NCBI GenBank assembly: GCA_002085355.1
Contig: NATN01000057.1
Coordinates: forward strand, 1 to 10,541
Direction: 5' to 3'
Source: Candidatus Zhuqueibacterota bacterium 4484_87
GTDB lineage: Bacteria > Zhuqueibacterota > Zhuqueibacteria > Thermofontimicrobiales > Thermofontimicrobiaceae
DNA: 10,541 nt
Shown: piece by piece, positions 6,603-10,541 of the stretch
How the letters are laid out: each line of letters starts with the position of its first letter
Numbering within the stretch: the stretch's first letter is position 1
Program-made: the position numbers and the translations under genes
The notes under the pieces: model-generated
What the model was told of the DNA's origin: nothing
Seen by the model: only the letters and a program-made list of their open reading frames with translations
The model's database searches: none

Positions 6603-7850
6603 ATGAGAAGAAAAGTCGTCATTACCGGATTAGGCGTGCTCAGTCCAATCGGTAATAATGTGGACGAATATTGGCAAGCGCTGCTGCAGGGGAAGAGCGG
6701 TGCGGATTATATCACGCGCTTTGACGCGGAAGAATTTGCTACAAAGTTTGCTGCTGAAGTGAAAAATTTCGATCCAGTCCAGTATATCGACAAAAGAGAT
6801 GTGCGGCGGATGGATCTATTTTCGCAATACGCGATAGTAGCAGCCCAGCAGGCAGTTGACGACGCCGGGCTTCAACCGGAAAAAGAAGACCTAGAGCGGA
6901 TTGGTGTCGTATTGGGCACCGGAATCGGCGGAATGCAGGTTTATCATGAAGAAACTATCAATCTTTTGAATAACGGCCCCCGAAAAATTAGCCCGTATTT
7001 CATTCCGAAGTTGATTCCTGATATTGCACCGGGGTACATTAGCATTCGGTTCGGTTTTAAAGGTCCAAATTATTCGACAGTTTCCGCTTGTGCTTCCAGC
7101 GCGCACAGTATCAGTACGGCGTTGCGACTCATTCGCTATGGCGATGCCGATGTGATGGTGACCGGTGGTACTGAATCAACAATTACTTATCTTTGTATCG
7201 GCGGTTTCAACTCCATCCGGGCATTGTCCACCAGAAACGATGATCCGAAAACGGCCAGTCGTCCGTTTGATTTGAACCGGGATGGTTTCGTTGTAGGCGA
7301 AGGATCGGGAATTTTGATTTTAGAATCAGAAGAGCATGCTTTGAAGAGAGGGGCAAAAATTTACGCTGAATTAGCCGGAGCAGGCGCTACTGCTGACGCT
7401 TATCACGTTACAGCGCCGGACCCGGAAGGTGCCGGAGCAGCCCGGGCAATGGAACTTGCGCTTAAGGATGCAAATCTTACTCCCGAAGAAGTGGATTACG
7501 TCAATGCGCATGGTACTTCCACGAAATATAACGACATCATGGAAACCAAGGCGATAAAAAAAGTTTTTGGAGAACATGCTAAATCACTGCATGTCAGCTC
7601 CACCAAATCGATGGTAGGACATCTTTTGGGAGCATCCGGGAGCGTTGAGTTAATTGCAGCGATTCTCTCGATTGTTAACGGCAAAATTCATCCAACGATT
7701 AATTATGAGACACCGGATCCGGAGTGCGATTTAAATTACACACCGAACGTACCGGTTGACAGAGATGTCAAGGTGGCGATTTCCAATTCATTTGGTTTTG
7801 GCGGTCATAACGGCACTCTGGTTGTGAAAAAATACGAGGCATCACGGTAA
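6603..7850 (+). CDS. fabF: 3-oxoacyl-ACP synthase II (KAS II)
   Basis: FabF is the elongating condensing enzyme of type II fatty-acid synthesis, joining malonyl-ACP to acyl-ACP. The 415-residue product has family length. The Cys-His-His triad is Cys163 (VSACASSAH), His303 (NAHGTST) and His340 (SMVGHLLGASG), with Lys335 in the STKSM motif. The N-terminus RRKVVITGLGVLSPIG and the gatekeeper loop GFGGHN (398-403) are typical of KAS I/II. The acpP-fabF-rnc order points to FabF over FabB. The ATG at 6603 agrees with the family start and with AGGGA 5 nt upstream. rnc starts only 14 bp after the stop codon, so the two are very likely co-transcribed. Confidence 0.97.
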   Translation: MRRKVVITGLGVLSPIGNNVDEYWQALLQGKSGADYITRFDAEEFATKFAAEVKNFDPVQYIDKRDVRRMDLFSQYAIVAAQQAVDDAGLQPEKEDLERIGVVLGTGIGGMQVYHEETINLLNNGPRKISPYFIPKLIPDIAPGYISIRFGFKGPNYSTVSACASSAHSISTALRLIRYGDADVMVTGGTESTITYLCIGGFNSIRALSTRNDDPKTASRPFDLNRDGFVVGEGSGILILESEEHALKRGAKIYAELAGAGATADAYHVTAPDPEGAGAARAMELALKDANLTPEEVDYVNAHGTSTKYNDIMETKAIKKVFGEHAKSLHVSSTKSMVGHLLGASGSVELIAAILSIVNGKIHPTINYETPDPECDLNYTPNVPVDRDVKVAISNSFGFGGHNGTLVVKKYEASR

Positions 7851-7864
7851 AAGCCAGAACATCC

Positions 7865-8626
7865 ATGTTGAACAAACTGAATAATTTCGTTGCCAGGCTT
7901 TTTCATCATCAGTCTGAAGCAAGGTTGCTGACAAAAAAAGATATTGAAAGAATTGAGCTTAAACTGAATTACCATTTTTCAGACAAACAATTGATCTTTC
8001 AAGCGCTGAAACATCGCTCTTTTTTGTCCGTGACCAATGAGCCCCGATTAGAATCAAATGAAAGGCTCGAGCTGCTCGGTGATGCTGTGCTGGGAATGGT
8101 TGTCGTGGAACATTTGTATCGACGATTTCCTGACAGAGGCGAAGGTGAACTTACAGCCATTAAGTCATTGGTGGTGAGTCGCAAAATTCTGGCAAATGTT
8201 GCTTTGCAAATTGGACTGGGCGAGGTCGTTTTACTCAATCAGGCTGAAGAAAAAGCCGGCGGCAGGAATCGACCGTCCATTTTGGCCGACACCTTTGAAG
8301 CAATCACCGGGGCAATTTATCTTGACGGCGGTCTAAAAACAGCCGTGGATTTTATTAGCGATAAACTTTTGAGTAAAATTGATGAAATTTTAGCCAAAGA
8401 TCAGTACAAAAATTTCAAAAGCATGTTGCTGGAATTTGCACAAAGCCGGGGAATGGGCGTGCCGCGGTATGTGGTGAGAAAAGAGGAAGGCCCTGACCAT
8501 AAAAAAATATTTACCATTGATGTTCTTATCAGAAATAAGGCGCTTGGCTCCGGTAAGGGGAATAGCAAAAAGAAAGCCGAACAAATTGCAGCGAAAAACG
8601 CACTCAGACGATTGAAAGTATTTTGA
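7865..8626 (+). CDS. rnc: Ribonuclease III
   Basis: RNase III cuts double-stranded RNA, processing rRNA precursors and trimming or destroying structured mRNAs. The 253-residue product has an N-terminal catalytic domain (about 24-175) with the signature NERLELLGDAVLG at 65-77. The metal-binding acidic residues are Glu66, Glu69, Asp73, Asp142 and Glu145 (ADTFEA). A double-stranded-RNA-binding domain follows (about 183-251), ending with GSGKGNSKKKAEQIAAKNAL. The N-terminal extension of about 25 residues before the domain is a little long but not odd. No good Shine-Dalgarno sequence lies before the ATG; with only 14 bp from the fabF stop, translation may be coupled to fabF. Confidence 0.97.
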   Translation: MLNKLNNFVARLFHHQSEARLLTKKDIERIELKLNYHFSDKQLIFQALKHRSFLSVTNEPRLESNERLELLGDAVLGMVVVEHLYRRFPDRGEGELTAIKSLVVSRKILANVALQIGLGEVVLLNQAEEKAGGRNRPSILADTFEAITGAIYLDGGLKTAVDFISDKLLSKIDEILAKDQYKNFKSMLLEFAQSRGMGVPRYVVRKEEGPDHKKIFTIDVLIRNKALGSGKGNSKKKAEQIAAKNALRRLKVF

Positions 8627-8640
8627 CCCACAAAAAATTT

Positions 8641-8661
8641 GCTGAAAAAAATCGTTTCAGC
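8641..8661 (+). terminator. Small stem-loop after rnc
   Basis: GCTGAAA (8641-8647) pairs with TTTCAGC (8655-8661) around a 7-nt loop, 14 nt after the rnc stop codon. There is no T-run on the + strand side, while on the - strand it is followed by AAATTTTTT, so as a terminator of rnc it is weak. It may instead protect the 3' end of the message. Confidence 0.35.
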
Positions 8662-8700
8662 GCAGAAAATTGACAAGAAAACTTTTAACATAAAATTTAC

Positions 8701-8729
8701 TTGCATATCTTTGTAATTTTTATTATATT
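8701..8729 (+). promoter_or_regulatory. Candidate sigma-70-type promoter of ffh
   Basis: TTGCAT (8701-8706) and TATATT (8724-8729) are separated by exactly 17 bp, a good match to a primary-sigma promoter, in an AT-rich region about 100 bp before ffh. A second candidate lies just upstream: a perfect TTGACA at 8670-8675 with TAAAAT at 8691-8696, but the 15-bp spacer is short. TATCTTTG at 8706-8713 also matches the TAnnTTTG box of Bacteroidota-type promoters, though no matching upstream TTTG box was found. Any of these would make ffh-rpsP a separate transcription unit. Confidence 0.5.
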
Positions 8730-8741
8730 TAAAAGCTATGA

Positions 8742-8779
8742 CCGAATTAACTGATTTATGTATATACTTGTTAATTCGG
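8742..8779 (+). promoter_or_regulatory. 10-bp inverted repeat in the ffh leader
   Basis: CCGAATTAAC (8742-8751) and its exact reverse complement (8770-8779) flank an 18-nt AT-rich spacer that contains the palindrome GTATATAC (8760-8767). It begins 13 bp downstream of the best -10 box, so it would lie at the very 5' end of the transcript. It could be a protein-binding operator or an RNA hairpin in the untranslated leader, and lies 47 bp before the ffh start. No T-run follows, so a terminator is unlikely. Confidence 0.5.
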
Positions 8780-8826
8780 AAGATAGGGCTGCGGAGTAAA
8801 ATAGAACACCAGATTGAGCGAATACC

Positions 8827-10143
8827 ATGTTTCAGGATTTGTCGGAAAAATTAGAAGGCGTATTTAAAAAACTTCGCGGTCACGGAAAATTGACCGAAAA
8901 AAATGTTAGCGATGCTTTGAAAGAAGTGCGCCGTGTTTTGCTGGAAGCGGATGTCAACTACAAGGTTGCCAAGACATTCATTGCAGCAGTACAAGAGCGC
9001 GCTTTGGGTCAAAAAGTTTTAAAAAGTATTACCCCGGGCCAGCAAATTGTGAAAATTATTCACGATGAACTGGTGAATCTCATGGGGAGATCAGATGTTC
9101 CTTTGAAAATTTCCGGCGCTATCCCGTCGATTATCATGCTTTCCGGATTGCAGGGATCGGGCAAAACGACCCTTGCCGGGAAGCTGGGTTTATTTTTGAA
9201 AAAAAAAGGTCACAAGCCGGTTTTAGTCGCTGCGGATATTTACAGACCTGCTGCTGTTCGCCAGTTGGAGATTGTCGGTGAAAATATTGACGTGCCGGTT
9301 ATCTCCGACGGAAAAAAATCAGCCGTAGATATTTGTCTGTCTGCAGTGGATTTTTGTCGCGAGCACGGACACGATGTGGCAATTTTTGACACTGCCGGTC
9401 GGCTTCACATTGATGAAGCTATGATGAACGAACTGTTGGAAATAAAGAAAAAAACCAATCCAACAGAAATTTTGTTCGTTGCTGATGGCATGACCGGCCA
9501 GGATGCTGTAAATACAGCCAAAGAATTTCAGAATTGGCTTGATTTTGACGGGATTGTGTTGACAAAGATGGACGGAGACGCCCGGGGCGGCGCAGCTCTT
9601 TCCATTCGCATGGTCACAAATAAGCCTATCAAATTAATTTCCACAGGTGAGAAATTTGATGCGCTGGAGACATTTCATCCGGAACGGATGGCGTCGCGAA
9701 TTTTGGGCATGGGCGATGTTGTCACGCTGGTGGAAAAAGCGCAGGAAGCAGTTGATCGCGAGCAGGCTGCGAAATTAGAGAAGAAGCTTCGTCGGCAGCA
9801 ATTTACATTGCAGGATTTTTACGATCAATTGCAGCAAATAAAAAAGATGGGCCCATTGAGCCAGATAGTTTCCATGCTTCCCGGCGCACAGGGTAAAATG
9901 ATGAAAGGGCTCGACGTCGATGATGGCGCATTAGTGAAAATAGAGGCAATCATCAACTCCATGACGCCGGAAGAAAGGCAGAGACCGCACATCATTGATG
10001 GTAGCCGGCGCAAAAGAATTTCCCGGGGCAGCGGTACCAGCATTCAGGACGTAAATCAGTTGTTGAAGCAGTTTAAGATGATGCAGAAAATGATGAAAAA
10101 TATTAATAAAATCGGCTTCAAAGGTTTGCCGATTGGTTTTTAG
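8827..10143 (+). CDS. ffh: Signal recognition particle protein Ffh
   Basis: Ffh is the GTPase subunit of the signal recognition particle; with SRP RNA it binds signal sequences on ribosomes and brings them to FtsY at the membrane. The 438-residue product is complete. It has an N domain (1-90) beginning MFQDLSEKLE with LLEADVNYKV at 38-47. The G domain (about 100-295) has the P-loop GLQGSGKTT at 107-115, DTAGR at 188-192 and TKMDGDARGG at 246-255. The methionine-rich M domain (about 325-430) has the RNA-binding RISRGSGTS stretch at 397-405 and the MMQKMMKNINK helix at 418-428. No clear Shine-Dalgarno sequence precedes the ATG. rpsP follows after 33 bp, a common ffh-rpsP pairing. No SRP RNA gene was recognised in the window. 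Confidence 0.97.
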   Translation: MFQDLSEKLEGVFKKLRGHGKLTEKNVSDALKEVRRVLLEADVNYKVAKTFIAAVQERALGQKVLKSITPGQQIVKIIHDELVNLMGRSDVPLKISGAIPSIIMLSGLQGSGKTTLAGKLGLFLKKKGHKPVLVAADIYRPAAVRQLEIVGENIDVPVISDGKKSAVDICLSAVDFCREHGHDVAIFDTAGRLHIDEAMMNELLEIKKKTNPTEILFVADGMTGQDAVNTAKEFQNWLDFDGIVLTKMDGDARGGAALSIRMVTNKPIKLISTGEKFDALETFHPERMASRILGMGDVVTLVEKAQEAVDREQAAKLEKKLRRQQFTLQDFYDQLQQIKKMGPLSQIVSMLPGAQGKMMKGLDVDDGALVKIEAIINSMTPEERQRPHIIDGSRRKRISRGSGTSIQDVNQLLKQFKMMQKMMKNINKIGFKGLPIGF

Positions 10144-10161
10144 TTTAAGAAATATGAATTC

Positions 10162-10179
10162 GAGGAGGTAACAGAGTTG
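10162..10179 (+). promoter_or_regulatory. Strong ribosome binding site and TTG start of rpsP
   Basis: GAGGAGGT (10162-10169) lies 7 nt before TTG 10177, ideal Shine-Dalgarno spacing. The codons after TTG read A-V-K-L-R-L-T-R-R-G, the usual S16 N-terminus, so the rare TTG start is well supported. The strong ribosome site probably offsets the weak start codon. Confidence 0.85.
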
Positions 10180-10541
10180 GCAGTAAAATTACGATTAACG
10201 CGACGAGGTAAGAAGAAACAACCTTTCTATAGAATCGTTGCAATTGACTCACGAGCGAAACGCGATGGAAAATACATCGATAAGCTTGGTCATTACAATC
10301 CTTTGACAAATCCGGCTGATGTACTGATTGATGAAGAAAAAGTACTTTATTGGCTGAAAAACGGCGCAATTCCCACGGATACTGTGAAGAATTTATTGAG
10401 CAAAAACGGCCTGTGGATGAAATGGTCTTTGATGAAACAGGGCGCAGATGAGAAGAAAATTGAAGAAGAGATGAAAAAGTGGGAAGTGCTGCAATTAGAA
10501 CGGCAAAAACGCCAGGAAGCGCTTGAGGCTCAGAAGAAGAA
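10177..10541 (+). CDS. rpsP: 30S ribosomal protein S16, 3' partial, with C-terminal extension
   Basis: S16 is a small-subunit ribosomal protein needed for 30S assembly. The frame starts at a TTG and runs off the right edge after 121 full codons. Residues 1-82 are the conserved S16 domain: VKLRLTRRGKKKQPFYRIV at 3-21, DSRAKRDGKYIDKLGHYNP at 24-42 and the VLYWLKNGAIPTDTV region at 56-70. Many bacterial S16 proteins stop at about 80-90 residues. Here the frame goes on through a highly charged, probably helical tail (88 onward, rich in E, K and Q: EKKIEEEMKKWEVL, then LERQKRQEALEAQ). Such long tails are known in Bacteroidota and relatives, which is one hint of FCB affinity. The gene follows ffh by 33 bp. 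Confidence 0.96.
   Translation, partial: MAVKLRLTRRGKKKQPFYRIVAIDSRAKRDGKYIDKLGHYNPLTNPADVLIDEEKVLYWLKNGAIPTDTVKNLLSKNGLWMKWSLMKQGADEKKIEEEMKKWEVLQLERQKRQEALEAQKK

Noticed and set aside
8627..8826. Possible SRP RNA gene next to ffh
   Set aside because: The conserved SRP RNA apical loop sequence (such as GGTCAGG and GGAAGCAGCC) is not present; only the promoter-like boxes and the inverted repeats are seen.

Overview
The window is a bacterial housekeeping block with every gene on the + strand: the end of a yceD-like gene, rpmF, plsX, fabH, an unassigned lipoprotein gene, fabD, fabG, acpP, fabF, rnc, ffh and the start of rpsP. The base composition is moderately AT-rich. Shine-Dalgarno sequences are clear at several genes, and two genes start at non-ATG codons (GTG for fabH, TTG for rpsP). 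The long charged tail on S16 and the TPR lipoprotein would fit a Gram-negative bacterium of the FCB superphylum or a neighbouring candidate phylum. That placement is inference only; no rRNA or taxonomic marker comparison was possible.

Layout. Positions 1-437 hold a 5'-truncated DUF177/YceD gene, followed by a large stem-loop at 455-505. Positions 625-2898 hold rpmF, plsX and fabH. Positions 2899-3260 carry no gene but contain a 152-bp nested palindromic element of four hairpins (2934-3085). Positions 3261-4298 encode a lipoprotein with a CsgG/LpoB-like N-terminal region and two C-terminal TPR-like repeats. Positions 4348-6334 hold fabD, fabG and acpP, ending in a good intrinsic terminator candidate (6348-6388). 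A 268-bp leader with several small palindromes precedes fabF and the closely spaced rnc (6603-8626). A 200-bp gap carries a promoter candidate and a 10-bp inverted repeat ahead of ffh (8827-10143), and rpsP runs off the right edge.

How the genes work together. PlsX links fatty-acid synthesis to phospholipid synthesis. FabD charges the acyl carrier protein with malonyl groups, FabH starts the chains, FabF elongates them and FabG does the first reduction. RpmF, RNase III, Ffh and S16 belong to ribosome biogenesis and protein targeting. This lipid-plus-translation grouping is widespread in bacteria. No enoyl reductase, dehydratase or acetyl-CoA carboxylase gene lies in the window.

No obviously new biological system is visible. 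The items most worth a second look are the nested palindromic element, the lipoprotein gene that splits the fab cluster, and the structured leaders of fabF and ffh.
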